A DNA stretch of 64,000 nt from Terebella lapidaria. Taxonomy: Eukaryota > Annelida > Polychaeta > Terebellida > Terebellidae. A program made the translations under genes and the position numbers. Shown piece by piece: positions 19,501 through 29,900 of this stretch. Each line of letters begins with the position of its first letter. Within the stretch, counting starts at the first letter, position 1. Location of the stretch: contig OX424568.1 in NCBI GenBank assembly GCA_949152475.1, positions 26,821,667-26,885,666 on the forward strand, in the 5' to 3' direction. The notes beneath the pieces are model-generated. The model had not been told where the DNA came from. It saw only the letters and a list, made by a program, of their open reading frames with translations, and ran no database searches.

Positions 19501-22179
19501 GAACAGAAGTAACTATTGTACAATCATCGAACTTAGGAGTAAATATGGTTTCAAAATCCCAAGTACTTCATTTGACATTCTGCAAATGTTGTGAGATGTA
19601 ACTGATTCTGTATTTCCTTTAGTCAGGGAAGTTTATGCAGATCGAGCAAATTGTGGAAGATGATGAATTCCCAGAATGCAATTATTTGTGTTCATGCAAA
19701 GGACTACAATATCTAGAGGAGGTCTGCGAAGTAAAAGGTAAGAAGTTTCGTAAAGATATGTGTGCATGTTTTGAAAAATCACCCAAAAATATTATGATTT
19801 TTCGTACTTTCAGTTTAAGAGTTTTTGTGAGAAAAAAGAAGAAAGTTTTTGCTCAAAGATGTATTATAAACATGAGGGATTTTATTTCAGGTTCTGACGA
19901 TATCAAAGTTTACAGATATTCAAAAGAGAAAGCTCTGTCGTGGCTCAAAGCAAAGGTGCAATATATCGATGACGTTTTATTAATTAACAATGATGATGAA
20001 GGCATTACGACAGTACCGTATTTATTCAATTAGTTCGAACACTCTAATAATTCGAACACCCAAAATTATTCAAAAAATAACAGAGTACGATTTGTATTTT
20101 TTTCACGTTTTGGCTGCTCCTCTTGTAAGTTATCAGATCGAGGTGGCGGCACCTCCTCCCCGTCGGCAACTCTGATAGGCACGGCCACGGGAATCTCATC
20201 AATTATACGATTCTTCCGTGGCCGGCCCACAGCGCGCTTCTTGGGAGCAGGTGGAAGGGGAGAATTCCTCCATTCCTTAGGAATAGCCTCCTCGGCAGTG
20301 TGGACTTTGGTGAAAACTTTGTGATAGACATATTGTCGGATTCAGAAAGAGAATGTTAAATTGATGGATAATTCCACTACTTATACCTTCCCGGACAGCA
20401 AAAAGCAATTCACACTTTCCGCACGATTTCGTGGCAACACTCAAGTCGTGTCACCGTCCTTTGTATCTAGTTATTGAATTGAATTGCATTTCTTTGATAT
20501 CGATTACTGCGTGTAATTCACACGACGTGTGATTAATTCATAACATTCAACTCGTGTCACTATCGATATATCAAAGGACATCAGAGACGTCTGATCATTG
20601 TGTGTAGTGACCCCCCCACCCTCCCCCCTCTGAAACTGTCAGCCTTTTCGACAAGCGGACGATTTCGTGTTTTGTTTTTATTGAATCGTGTACATCACAT
20701 CACATTTATGCACAGTAGCATGAAATTTCACTATGATATTGAATAAATATTTAATTTAGATTCTATTTTTCATCTTGTGAAGCTGTCCGGGTGACACTCT
20801 CGCCGGTAATCTCGCCAGCGGGATTGCCCAGTTCGAACCATCATGGCGGCATCTGAAAAATACAACTTTCCTATTCTGGATGAGAAATCGTCGAAAACTC
20901 GATCTTTGCTTTGATATCTGGTTTTTCCATTTTATAGTTCGAATTTATCGTGAATCTAATAATTCGAACATTTGAAAATTTAATTATTTTTAGGTGTTCG
21001 AACTAATTGAATAAATACGGTAATTTCGTTTGCCTCCAACTTTCCCTCAGCGAACATTTTGTTGATTTTCATGCCTCTTCCTACATGCTACTGAAAACCC
21101 CTTTAATTTCAAGTCCATTTAAGTTCGCGTTTTCACAAAATGAAAATGTTTGCAAATCAATTATATTGGTCATGGAAGAAAAAAATAGTGTCCAGAAATT
21201 TCGCATTTCTAATAAAAACATGAATATTAATGGATGTGAAAATTCAAGGGGTTTACATTATCTACACACTTTTGCTGGGATATCCTCCCATTTAACAATA
21301 ATTTTGTTGAATTTGTTGTCAGGTAGAACGATTAGCAACTGCGCTCAAAGACAACAAAATACAGACCAGTTTGTCAAGTTCATGTTCGTCAACATACATT
21401 AAAAGTGCCAAATCTACATCTGCTAGCGCAGGTAATATACTGTTGGAACCGAATTTCCTACTTTCACATGTTTCCACATTTACATTGATGTTTAAATGCT
21501 GTTTCCTCCAGTTTCACTTTCTGTTTCGTTCCAGAAGAGACTTTGTATTATGCCCATGGAATGGTTTCAGAATATTTGTCATCTACTCTGTCCAAAGCCT
21601 TGCAAGAACACATGGGGTACGATTTGAGAAGGCAAAATTAGAATTTAGATTATGTAGGTAGATTGTGATTCTCTGGACGAGCTTCAAATGATTTCTTTTT
21701 GTCCATAGAATCAAAGAACTAGTGGTTCATGAGAAGCCAGAAATTGACGAGCCAAACCCGAAGGTAAGAAATACTAGTATAACATAAATTTATGTTATCA
21801 AACACGATGTTCTATACCTCAATCACTTTTAGCATGTACTGAAATTGCCTACAATGTCCATGGCAGAGAAGCAAGAAAGACATCACTCCAACAGAGGACT
21901 ACAGCAAACAGAACGGAGCCGCTACTGCTGATAAGAAGGCAAGCAAAAACGTTTATGATCTTGAAGTTATAGACAAGTCTGATATGTCTATTTATCGTTG
22001 AAGCTCATCTTTACCGTGATGTTAAGTGAATTTTGTTCAATTTGGAAGCTGCTAATATTTAACCATGTTTGTGATTTCAGAACACAAGACTGACGATCAG
22101 CCAGAAGATACTGGAAAAAGTCGACAAAAGCGGGATGAAAAATATCTCCAGTTTCTTTTCACCAAAGCCGAAAAAGTGA
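10522..22179 (+). CDS. RNASEH2B: Ribonuclease H2 subunit B (11 exons)
   Basis: Accessory subunit of nuclear RNase H2, which removes ribonucleotides and RNA from RNA:DNA hybrids; subunit B bridges the catalytic A subunit with C and carries a PCNA-binding tail in vertebrates. Exons: 10522-10597, 18508-18573, 18682-18789, 19309-19382, 19623-19737, 19891-19955, 21323-21431, 21535-21616, 21709-21763, 21867-21938, 22081-22179. Phases join without a stop to 921 nt, predicting 306 aa (human 312). Diagnostic stretches: WIMFLPNSCLKKDG near the N-terminus, LPTPVDVLFLVLPYLIKA (human FATPVDPLFLLLHYLIKA), YRYSKEKALSWLKAK, LYYAHGMVSEYL and the C-terminal ILEKVDKSGMKNISSFF. In that tail KISSFF-like residues resemble a PIP box. 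All introns are GT-AG except intron 10 (GC-AG). The mRNA ends near the polyadenylation signal at 22237. Confidence 0.93.
11260..14310 (-). CDS. LINE ORF2: AP endonuclease-reverse transcriptase
   Basis: The open frame extends back to 14487, but the ATG at 14310 (MTDKSNYLYSG) is the better start because the upstream residues are low-complexity and family-unlike. That gives about 1,016 aa. The N-terminal half is an APE-like endonuclease: LNIIHLNIQGL, the LLCETFL metal-binding Glu, GGVGIYIR, GTDQNFD and the SDHLPVL histidine motif. The middle is a reverse transcriptase: VAKIIPIYKS, NYRPISLLP, FLDLSKAFDTINHDIL (motif A), GVPQGSVLGPLLF (motif B) and LFADDTTVY (catalytic FADD). The thumb and a C-terminal domain without an obvious zinc knuckle follow. 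It has no stops. Its function is nicking and target-primed reverse transcription of its own RNA. Confidence 0.9.
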   Translation of the reverse strand: MTDKSNYLYSGTSVDTLREQLEIYFDSSENDTLTVTDLIKTDSKYSTLDEITTLEVHKNALNIIHLNIQGLKSSLNNLKLLIHRCTELGISIDLILLCETFLSDNETSVCPISGYNFICKNRTSKSKGGVGIYIRNTYHYEIKHSIAQHIEGEFESLFIEVKMSPDNYIIGEIYRVPNTNIDLSIQRYEDTLININNKYKVNNTIIGTDQNFDYLKINEHKPTSRLFDAFITNMFIPTITRATRVTHTSSTLIDNIYIKSIPNQQISSFVLTTHLSDHLPVLTSVSKTPAPRRKPIHITHRKMTDSHLTSIINLLHRVDWSPLQNMEVNEGYKYFSGKLLGIINHVCPERTITIATKRIIKEPWVTKGLMKSSNTLDKLYKKSIQQRDNVTVRTHLKNYRNLYNQTKRKMKQEYYKELLNEFRYNIKRTWDVMKSLMSKVNDKSVMSNNFEENNQSITDPIQIANGFCHYFTRVGADLANKIPPASFDPKYYVNKMKANNSNSFYLTPTTKDEIRTIIMTMKTKTSTGFDNISTKLLKQLGDSITDPISILINNSMRTGTFPDELKVAKIIPIYKSKEKFMYKNYRPISLLPAISKIFEKIIHKRLYSFMKNKLYNSQYGFRNKHSTVNAIAELYSDIITAFDNKQITVATFLDLSKAFDTINHDILLMKLEFYGIRGVANNWFKSYLNNRKHYISYNNKSSELSDITCGVPQGSVLGPLLFIIYSNDLPCCLSNCKCILFADDTTVYKTATDIHDLYNTMNQDLSLLTDWFRSNKLSLNVSKTNYMIFKSKTNKIPPTNFNLTIDNELIKKVSWVKFLGLYLDDQLLWTKHIQMCKAKISGAIYLINSVKKYLTTEHLKTLYYSLVYPYLDYGIMLWGSAATTSRKPLSIMQKKAIRVISNSSYNTHTKPLFKQNNILVMDDIYELQMAKFMFKYSRNELPTKLMNLFELNNEFHNYSTRHKNDPHIKQYRTNLFAKTFLHLAPNLWLGINQSMKNCRTCCSFSRQYKKNLFNKY
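14880..15740. repeat. Degenerate direct repeats in the LINE inter-ORF spacer
   Basis: A unit of about 440 bp occurs twice with many changes. TAAACGTTTGATATCACCCTGTAT (14926) matches TAAGCGTTTGGTGTCGCCCTGTAT (15365). The block around 14990-15060 matches 15420-15490. The block with ATTCAGTGAAAACTC (15240) matches that near 15700. Partial units also occur at 14660-14880. The core CCATATGCCTTTAAAGCTGTGATT resembles CCATATAGCCTTAAGGCTGTGATT in the element's own 3' UTR (about 10828-10851). The spacer may therefore be duplicated UTR rather than normal inter-ORF sequence. Confidence 0.6.
15723..16922 (-). CDS. LINE ORF1: coiled-coil, RRM-type RNA-binding protein
   Basis: An open frame of about 399 aa starting MASVRRRC (a longer ATG at 16952 adds 10 residues). 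After a Ser/Thr-rich head comes a heptad-rich coiled coil (about residues 40-125, including VGKLEGRVTAIETRL and LYGRLLRSESKHKALQEEV). Next is a segment like the L1 ORF1 RRM and C-terminal domain: KYNILFDIKESE, then VSHRLGTHRPGQTRTILAKF and a YPLLKEVKEH-type end. The family chaperones LINE RNA in a trimer. The extra C-terminal part (about residues 290-399) is not recognised. It lies upstream of ORF2 in the same orientation, as expected. Confidence 0.8.
   Translation of the reverse strand: MASVRRRCTKTKTDDASTSPLSNRTDSFASEEPPEGVSSAHWELLLSIKNDTKITADRVGKLEGRVTAIETRLNSSGDLSSEVQSLKETVQALYGRLLRSESKHKALQEEVTELKCHSMKYNILFDIKESEFPLAKEKSQENTTEIIRQFLIQVLKIAEARMFQIPVSHRLGTHRPGQTRTILAKFPVYDEFDKIFKNAKNLKKTKHSISRQLPPAMNERRQFAYPLLKEVKEHDSGQARMSKDKLFVNDRLQTKFLAPTLPDVLMDEETPKPDVAMSDPEEDEGSVFRGYAAAVQSLSEVAAVKQQLVADPSIAQSSHLIMAYRFKSEDGTVYENFDSDGDYGVGIELLKYIRKQNYMNCVFLATRKCEPGYRHIGIRRYDHVSRLCHHAYTSLKKSD
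17490..17700. repeat. Tandem repeat of about 30 bp (TTTGAATATTTATTTCC type)
   Basis: About seven imperfect copies alternate GGTTTGAATATTTAATTCC and TTTGAACATTTATTTCC. It lies in RNASEH2B intron 1, just beyond the LINE insertion. Farther on, 17930-18020 has another simple repeat built on GCAAATTGCGAAAT. Confidence 0.75.
17717..18150. repeat. Pair of direct repeats of about 120 bp in intron 1
   Basis: The segments 17717-17830 and 18033-18150 are diverged direct copies. Both run from TTTAGGCCT through a CCCTTTCCC-type pyrimidine run to CTATATATAGGGCGTTATTTGATC. The spacer between them holds the GCAAATTG simple repeat. They may be the two ends of one older insertion; no coding sequence is seen. 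Confidence 0.65.
18879..19067 (+). mobile_element. Small retroposed unit with 14-bp target duplication in intron 3
   Basis: TCACAAGATTACGG occurs immediately before (18865-18878) and again just after (19066-19079) a unit of about 190 bp, as expected for LINE-mediated retroposition. The unit begins TCTACTGTTGTAATAACTAG and ends in repeats of TAGTTAGTC, a plausible 3' microsatellite tail. Its body matches 10699-10738 joined to 17283-17395 of intron 1, the sequence that the LINE interrupts. It is either a SINE-like family or a retrocopy of intron 1 sequence made before the LINE arrived. Confidence 0.72.
20016..21020. mobile_element. TA-flanked TIR transposon remnant in RNASEH2B intron 6
   Basis: A 1,005-bp element with ends CCGTATTTATTCAATTAGTT and its complement, flanked by TA (20014-20015, 21021-21022). 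This fits Tc1/mariner or pogo elements. On the minus strand about 20110-20340 stays open for roughly 75 codons without an ATG. It reads as a basic, proline-rich segment with an AT-hook-like VGRPRKNR core, perhaps a leftover transposase piece. A second, inner inverted pair around TTTGATATCGAT (about 20490-20580) suggests a nested structure. Confidence 0.75.
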
Positions 22180-22236
22180 TGAAATCCTGCAAGCATTCTG
22201 AAATTGTTGTTTGTTTATCTTTTTTTAATAATCATG

Positions 22237-22242
22237 AATAAA
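22237..22242 (+). terminator. Candidate polyadenylation signal of RNASEH2B
   Basis: AATAAA lies 58 nt after the stop codon. It is the first canonical hexamer downstream and gives a very short 3' UTR. Confidence 0.6.
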
Positions 22243-22259
22243 TGCCAAAATTTAAACCT

Positions 22260-23886
22260 AGATTTGATGTATTACACAAACACAACACAAATATTTGTGA
22301 AATTTTTTATTAGATTCGGAAGTTGAAGCTTTCCATACCAAGTAGAAACCGCTTTTATTTCCAAACATATATCCCACACTGTACATAATACTATTAAAGC
22401 TAATATCACATTTGCCATGGAAGTACGAAATATTTATACACCAGAGCAAGGACAAAGACCAAGGCACGTCAAAGTCCATTTATTTACGCTACACCATAGC
22501 TGTGAACACCCAGTAATTTAGGAATTAATTTGTGCATACGAATGCCCTGTACTATGTATACTATGGAATTCCCACTCCGAGCTACTTGCTGCAAGCTATA
22601 CACTAACTTGGACATGTGACCTGCGAGCTTAAAACTGCGACCTCACATTGAAAACTTTCACTTGTGTGCAACGAAAAGCAGGTTGAATATTTGGTAGGCC
22701 TATACCATGGTTTACTACAGAATAAGCCATATATATGAGATCATTTCTCGTTTCATTTCCATATACCAGCTCGTGTTTCGAAATGGGAATTCCATACTAT
22801 ACAAAATATTTCGTTGTTTACAAGCCAGATTAATGCATGGGAGGAATTGACACGTCTGAAGATTTTCACGAGAAAACGACTATTGCAAAATAAGTTATAC
22901 ACGTCTTCTGCTCTGTGGTATGATATATGACAAAGCACTGTAAGCATAATATAGAGAACAGCTCATATTTCCAATGATTGATAAAATTGCCCCCCGGAGC
23001 TACCTATCTATTGGAGTTGGTCGCTACTGGCGACAAGTTTGAACCTCCCTTAACGCCAGCCAGAGTTCACACTTTCTCGGCTTCATTGTACATAGCATGT
23101 ATACTTTACTGAAATCTGCTAAATAGTTGGTTTTCTCACTTCTAGAGGTCATTCAAGGTCACCATTTTGGAGGCATAATAACATTCTGCAAACCTAGGCC
23201 TCGTAGCCAAATTTCCTGAACGAACCGAGATTAAAAATCAGTTCCAATCTCTTAAAATCTGCAAGCAAAACTGTGACCTGTAGCGCAATTACAAACACGG
23301 TTGATAACATGGCCAAAAACATAGCATCTCTGACTCCAATGCCAATTCAATAACCCAGCTACATACATAACCCCCACGGTAATCGCACAAATTCTAAAAA
23401 GAATTTACATCCAAATGTATCCTATTTCAATTTTAGACCCCACTTTTACACCGCAAACACCCAATAAGCAATCACACATGTACCTTCATGTAAACAACAT
23501 ATAAATATATTTACACATTTCTGAATAGCAAAATAATATTTACACATGGATGATACAACAAATGTAGCATGATCACTGGCTTGACCAGCCCGTGCTTTTA
23601 TACAAAAATATGAATATACGAACACACCATGGATCAAGATAAGCAAATGTTAATTTAGGTTTTCATTATCACAATTGGAAAGCGACCTCACGATATGTTT
23701 GATGAAATACACTAATTTTCAGAAATAGAACTCGTGATGCAATTAAGAGTGAATGAACCATCCTAAGTTTGCTCAAAACATGGGCAATTCGAGAAACACC
23801 TGTCAAAGTTAAATTAGAAATTCCCGTAACATATCGCACGAAAGTGCAGAAAAAATACATTCACAGTCTCTAAACACAATTCAGAT
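22260..23886. other. Convergent intergenic region, no gene recognised
   Basis: This lies between the 3' ends of RNASEH2B and GCC2. Open frames are short and unlike known proteins. A 19-bp inverted pair based on TATGGAATTCCCA occurs near 22556-22575 and 22784-22803, possibly the ends of a small MITE. Nothing else stands out. Confidence 0.4.
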
Positions 23887-23892
23887 TTTATT
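23887..23892 (-). terminator. Candidate polyadenylation signal of GCC2
   Basis: AATAAA on the minus strand (TTTATT on plus), about 125 nt after the GCC2 stop codon. Confidence 0.5.
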
Positions 23893-24016
23893 TTAACTTT
23901 TTCCAAGACGGAATCAATGTCCTGGAATGTGACGGAACGGACGCTGATAAAGCAGACTAGTTGAGCACAATGCAGGCACCAGGCTTGCTGCCGCAGTTTG
24001 CCGATGTTTGATGCTC

Positions 24017-26923
24017 TCACGACATGCCCGACCACCGATGTAGGTAGTTACCCCAGCCAGCCTTCTTGGCTGCCGAGGCGTTCGGTGAAGTGGCACCAGT
24101 CGCAGTTGGTGGTTCTTCGCCTGTGTTGGGGAGAATAACCGGGCGTCAGTACCGGTAAGTATTGGCACATGTGCTTGGCTTCAGTTTCTTCTTGTTTCAT
24201 TGCGTAATAAAATGCTATGATATATATAAAAATGATTACAATTCCGCAGTTGGTAATGAAGAATCAAGGTACAATTCCCTGGCATTTCTTAATTAATAAA
24301 TCTTAGTGAAAATTTGCCAATTGCTTATTCCACTGGAAACCCCCCCCCCAAAAAATTCACATGTAATATTGCGATGAATCGGACAATGTTCAAGTGAGGT
24401 TCTCTCTGAAACTGACCCTCTGCGATTGCGCTGAGTTTATCTTTCTCCTCCGGGCTGAACTTGAGCATGGTTGTCAGGACTGGAATCAACTGCATTCGCT
24501 CATCTCCGCTCTTCAAGGTCATGAACTGCCAGACAGAATCAATACACTGACAACTCGTTTCTGAACTTAGATACCACTGTAGATATTGACCTGTTTACTT
24601 GGAAATGACACTGAGGCTTGCAACAAAAGTTCCCGAAACATTCATATAAATCTTAACTCCTGTTTTGGGGTATTTTACAGGTATCTTATCTTCATACCCC
24701 AATGTTCCTGAGAGCATAACTTGTAGACAATACTGCTCCGACAGTTTACCTTGTAAAATATGTTATATAGCTACTATAACTTCTATAGCTATCAACTACA
24801 TTACCTTGTAGACAATGTTCTTGAGGTACTCCATGTTTGAGATGCTTTTATCTCGGACTTGGTTTCGCTCCATTCTGCGGATCTCTTCCTTAAGGATCTT
24901 AGCCTGCTCTGTCAGCCTCATCACTGTCGCCTCACTCTCGTTTAGAAGCTGTTGTCATGGCAACAAAAAGCAGCACATGAACATGATTTCCACGAATTAT
25001 TTGACATAAAGAGTTTTTAGTTGTTTTCGGAAAGTTTCAAAAGCTGTATAAGGTACTCAATTTTACAGATAGGACGCTAGAATATACTTGTACATGTATA
25101 TCGGTATTACTGAAGAACATATATAATACTTTTCGCAGCACAGTTCCATTGAAAATACCCCAAGGTTCCCTTCTCTAACCTCTGTAAGATGTTCAATTCG
25201 TCGCTCTGCAGTCAGTAGGTTATTGTGGAGAGCGCTGTTATCTTCCAAGTCTACAGTTTTCAGGCCTGGAAAAAACGTCAACAGTCGTGAGCAAATGCAG
25301 AAATTCACAATGCTACTTGCAATATTGGGGAAAGCGAACACGGTATAATTTAGTGTGTTTATATTTGTTTATTTTCGCAGCACTCACTGGCCGTGTCATC
25401 TTGGGGCTGCGTCGTTATCAGTTGTTCAAACGGCATCATCGACGGCAAACTGGAACTTGTGCTCTGTGCGGTAGAAAATTGTCGCAGTGTTGCCATGGAT
25501 ACCAAAATACAGCACTTGTCAGTAAACAATTTCTGCACTGATCAATTGAATAAATCCCATATTATTATTTTATATGAATGCAATAATAAAATCGATGCGA
25601 TTAAAGTTCAGATAACAATCTTTGATACACTAAGTAGGCAAAGAGACATTTAGAAGGATAGAATTCATACTTACAACACTTCTGATGCAAACGTTCGGCT
25701 CGGGATCTGTGTGCTCCATGCCCTGGATAGGGAATAGAAATTGGAATAACTTTTTGGGAAAACGGCACCGATATGTATGTAATATTGTGCTTCATGATAC
25801 ACAGTCATTAGTATTCATATGCTGCAATATGCAAAATAGCTATCATTTGAATATTAAATGCATTTACATAAATATACGGATATCTTAAACAATAATACAA
25901 ATTTTTCCATATTGTACATTGCTCAACTTCATCTTGGTTGGCATTTCATCATCCAAGTTTTGGTATTGGAATAGGTTGTGTGCTATGAAACCCATGATTC
26001 CTTGTTTATCTACGGATGATGATTCCATTTGATATATTGATCAATTCCATGAACAAAAGTCCAAAACAGCTCCTCTTCCTTGATGCAAATTGTGCGTTGA
26101 TAATGATCAACTGAAATGAACTAGCCAAATAGGTTTCCAAATTCTCGTGAACATTGTTCACTTTATGCAAGCTATGCTGCAAATCCAATTCATTCATAAA
26201 ATTTCTTTCTCTCTATTTACCCAGCTAACATCACAAATAATGTTTGCAACCCCCGAGCAAGTCATTGATATCAATACCCAATTATTGAACCCTCTCATAG
26301 GCTGAAATACTGGCAACTTTGTGTAATAAAAGAAAACATTTCCATCGATTTGATATCAATAATCAATACACAGCTGTTCAATACTGCCATTTAATGGTTT
26401 ATTATTGCAGTTTAGTGATATATCTGTGAAAACGGGGCAGACATATTGTGTTTTTATAATGGGCCTGTAACCCTCAATCTGTGATCATATTTCAGCTTCG
26501 GATTTCATACTGTGCTGCAAGGGATATAACAAATGGGATATATTTTCAAAGTACAAATGGTTAATTTAGCATCATGTCGGTTATACTCTTAACTTTTTTA
26601 TAAATTAGCTCATGCCACAGAAAACTGTTACCATAAGATACATGTATTACGATACTGTCCAAATCCTCATAATCGAGTAAAACTTCCCACCCACTTCCCC
26701 GTCACAACTGTACCTCTCCTGACTGCCGTTCCTCGTGTCTAACATCCAGCGCCACCTGGCTGTTGTCGAGTGTACCGCCCCCTTCACGGTCGGGGGTCAT
26801 CTCGCGCAGCAGGTTCTGCACGCGCGTCTGGAGTGTCGCGTTCTCCCGCTCAGCAAGGTCCAGTTGGCGCTGGTACGTCTCGATATTCCGGTGGTGTTCT
26901 TCCTGTAGAACTCGGATCTGGTC
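24017..26923 (-). CDS. GCC2: GCC2 exons 21-27 with GRIP domain
   Basis: Exons: 26714-26923, 25675-25722, 25388-25463, 25180-25265, 24805-24948, 24417-24525, 24017-24120. After DQIRVLQEEHHRNIETYQRQ and a looser linker, exon 25 gives LLNESEATVM and EEIRRMERNQVRDKS. The GRIP domain follows at about residues 1991-2036: NMEYLKNIVYK, then SGDERMQLIPVLTTMLKFSP and EEKDKLSAIAE. The Tyr of MEYLKN, which contacts Arl1 in golgin-245, is kept. The last exon encodes WGNYLHRWSGMS, matching the human C-terminus WASYLHSWSGLR. Confidence 0.93.
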
Positions 26924-29900
26924 CTGAGGGAATGGGGGGAGGGGGGGGGGGGGGGTGGGAGTGTGGCGATTATCAATTCAATTTCTTTTCACTTGTTTGA
27001 TTTTTTATTTGTCTTTGATATCATTCTGCTATTCACGAAGGATAAACTTGTATTCATTCACTTTGGAAAACCAATAATTTGTTTTCAAGTTCATTATGTT
27101 TTAGTACATGTATTTCGATCATTGATCCCATTCGTAAACTAGACACTCTCCGGTTGCCGACAACCCCATAGCTGTATCCCCCTTATGCCACATCATCCTT
27201 GTCACCCAAAACTGGTGAATCAGACAAATTTATGAACCTTCCTAATGTCCCAATACTGATGATTCGAATATCCACAGTTGCCAACACTGAATAGGTTCTC
27301 ACTTTCGTAACAAATATTTTATGTCACCATCAACATTTCTTAAAATCGAATCAGAAACGCGAATTGTAGGGCACAGAGGAGAAGAAGCAGCAGCAATTTT
27401 GGGATTTGAATCTATATCTACCATTCCAATACTGTGAATCAACTAATTTTGACAGACGATTTATTTGGTGGATTTCGTGGTAGAGGCAAAACCGCCAAAT
27501 TAACTAGATATATGTTAAGAAATATCTGGTTTTGAAACTGGCTGTTTTATGTTAATAAAACTAGTGTTATATACTATACTTACCTCCAAAACACATTACG
27601 GGTTATGGCTTATTAGCCTTACTGACATAGGAGTTTTCCATAGAGAGAACCCCATTTGGAAAATGGGCTAGACAATGAATTGTCCAAGCCACTAACCCAC
27701 GTGACCGGATGGTGACGTCATTCTCGTCGATTCTAGGAACCAACCAGAAGGAGTACGCGGGGCCGGCCGGGTGGGCACTCTGAATGTGTTTTGGAGGTAA
27801 GTATAGTATATAACACTAGTTTTATTAACATAAAACAGCCAGTTATATGCCTATATCTTACCTCCAAAACACATTACGGGTAAAATCAGAATAAAGATTG
27901 GAGGCGGGGTGCTCCAAAAAGAACTCTGACATAACCAAAAGCTCAACCCTAGGGCCTCAGTGAGGGACAGGGTGGGCTTTTCCCCTGAATGATTGGAGGA
28001 ACCAAAGGAGGGTGTCCTCAGGGTCACCAAAACATTTATGGTTTAACAATAGGGTAAGTAGAAAAAACCACTTACCTCCGAGTGTCGAGTGACTGGCTTC
28101 CGGTCATAAGTGACGTAACGTATGTACATGAGGATATGCCTTGCTGACGCAACTGAGTCACAATGCATACCGAACTAAGGAGTACGACCGTACTGACATA
28201 GGAGACCAATTTAACGGTAATCGGAACCGGAACTCGCAACACGGAACTTCAACATATGTACAAGAGGAACGTATGTACAAGATGGGCCACGTCATCCTCA
28301 AGGGGTGACGACGCTCCGAGCAGCTACCACGGGCCCGAGGTGGTAGCCCTCACTCCCCGTCCACGTCAGGTCTCTAAGGTAGAAAGACGTAAAGGTGTTA
28401 TGGGATTGCCATGAACATGCTTGCATGACCTGATCAAGTGGAACCCGTCCCATATATGCAAGAGAGGCCGCCATGGCCCGAACATCATGGGCGCGTACCT
28501 TGAACGAACAGGCGGAGTCCTGCTCGGCCAAATCGTAACAGGTGCGGATACATTTTTGAATCCAGGATGAGATGGTAGCGGAACGTATGTCCCGTTGGAA
28601 TTTCAACTGATGTGAAATGAACAACAGTCGCTTGCCAGCCCGGAGACCTTTTGTCCGCTTAAGGTACAAGCGCAAAGCCCGCAACGGGCACAGGAGACAG
28701 TCTTCCTCGAGATTCGGGCCTACAGACGCCGACAAAGCCGGAATCGTGAAGGCCAGCGGGGGAGACGACGCCAGCTGGGTTTTCGCCAGGAAAGAAGGGA
28801 TGACCTGTAAGGAGACCTGGAGGCCATCCTCTCGCCATCTAACTTTTGAGAAATCCAAGGCGTGGATTTCGCTCCTGCGACGTCCAGAAGCCAGAGCCAG
28901 CAGGAAGACTGTCTTCCAAGTAAGGAACTTTAGGGGGGCGGAAGACATAGGTTCAAAGGGAGCAGACGCCAAACGGTTCAAAACCAGGGATAGATCCCAC
29001 TCCGGAACTGAGTTACGGGTAAGCGGACGTTCAACTTTAAAGTTATTGAGCAAGGCGCTCAGATCTTGATCCTCGCCGAGATTGATGCCAGTGTGAGACA
29101 AAATAGTCTTGGCTAGAGCGGTCCTATAACCCGCTAATGTCGAAGGGGCCGCACCCGCTTGGAATTTCTCCAAGAGAAAATCAGCTACTGTCTGAGCAGA
29201 GGCGTTGAATGGATCAACCTGCCTGCCATCGCACCAAGCAGCGAAGACTCGCCATTTAGACTCATAGACTCCCAAGGATGAGTTTCTATTAGGGCGGGCG
29301 ATCCTACTGGACACTTCTGAAGAAAATCCCTTTGCGCGAAGGGATCGCTGGACAGAAGCCACGCGTGGAGGTTCAGGCTCGCGGGTCGGCTGTGAAACAC
29401 CTGCGCCCGGGGCTGTTTGAGAAGGTCGTCCCGAGGGGGTAGGGCCACTGGTTGATCTACCAACAGGCCCAGAAGTTCTGGGAACCAAGGCCGCTGTGGC
29501 TGGTATGGAGCGACCAGGAGAATACGGCATGTGTGGGACCTGATCTTGGCCAAAACCTTGGGCAGCAGAATCGCCGGAGGGTATGCATACCCGAACAGGC
29601 CGTCCCAATCCGTGGACAACGCGTCGATGGACATCGCAAGGGGGTCCGGAAGCGGAGAGACAAACACTGGAAGCTTGTTGTTCCACCTGGTCGCGAAGAG
29701 ATCCACTGTAGGGCGGTCCCACCTGAGGCACAGGGAACTGAACACCTGAGGATGGAGAGACCACTCTGTTGGCTGGATCTGCCCCCTGCGTGACAGCTGG
29801 TCCGCCAACACATTCAACCGGCCCGGGATGTGACGTGCACGCAAGTGAATGTTCCGAGACCGGCACCACAGAAGAAGCGTCGTGGCCTGCCGACACAGGG

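Noticed and set aside
19635-20033. A 132-aa plus-strand open frame as a separate gene
   Set aside because: It is RNASEH2B exons 5 and 6 with the short intron between them read through; the splice sites at 19738 and 19891 explain it better.
28617-29069. Plus-strand open frames inside the DIRS element (also 29452-29793, 31843-32190, 32087-32581, 32592-33062)
   Set aside because: They are antisense shadows of GC-rich, stop-poor coding sequence; no family features and no independent codon pattern.
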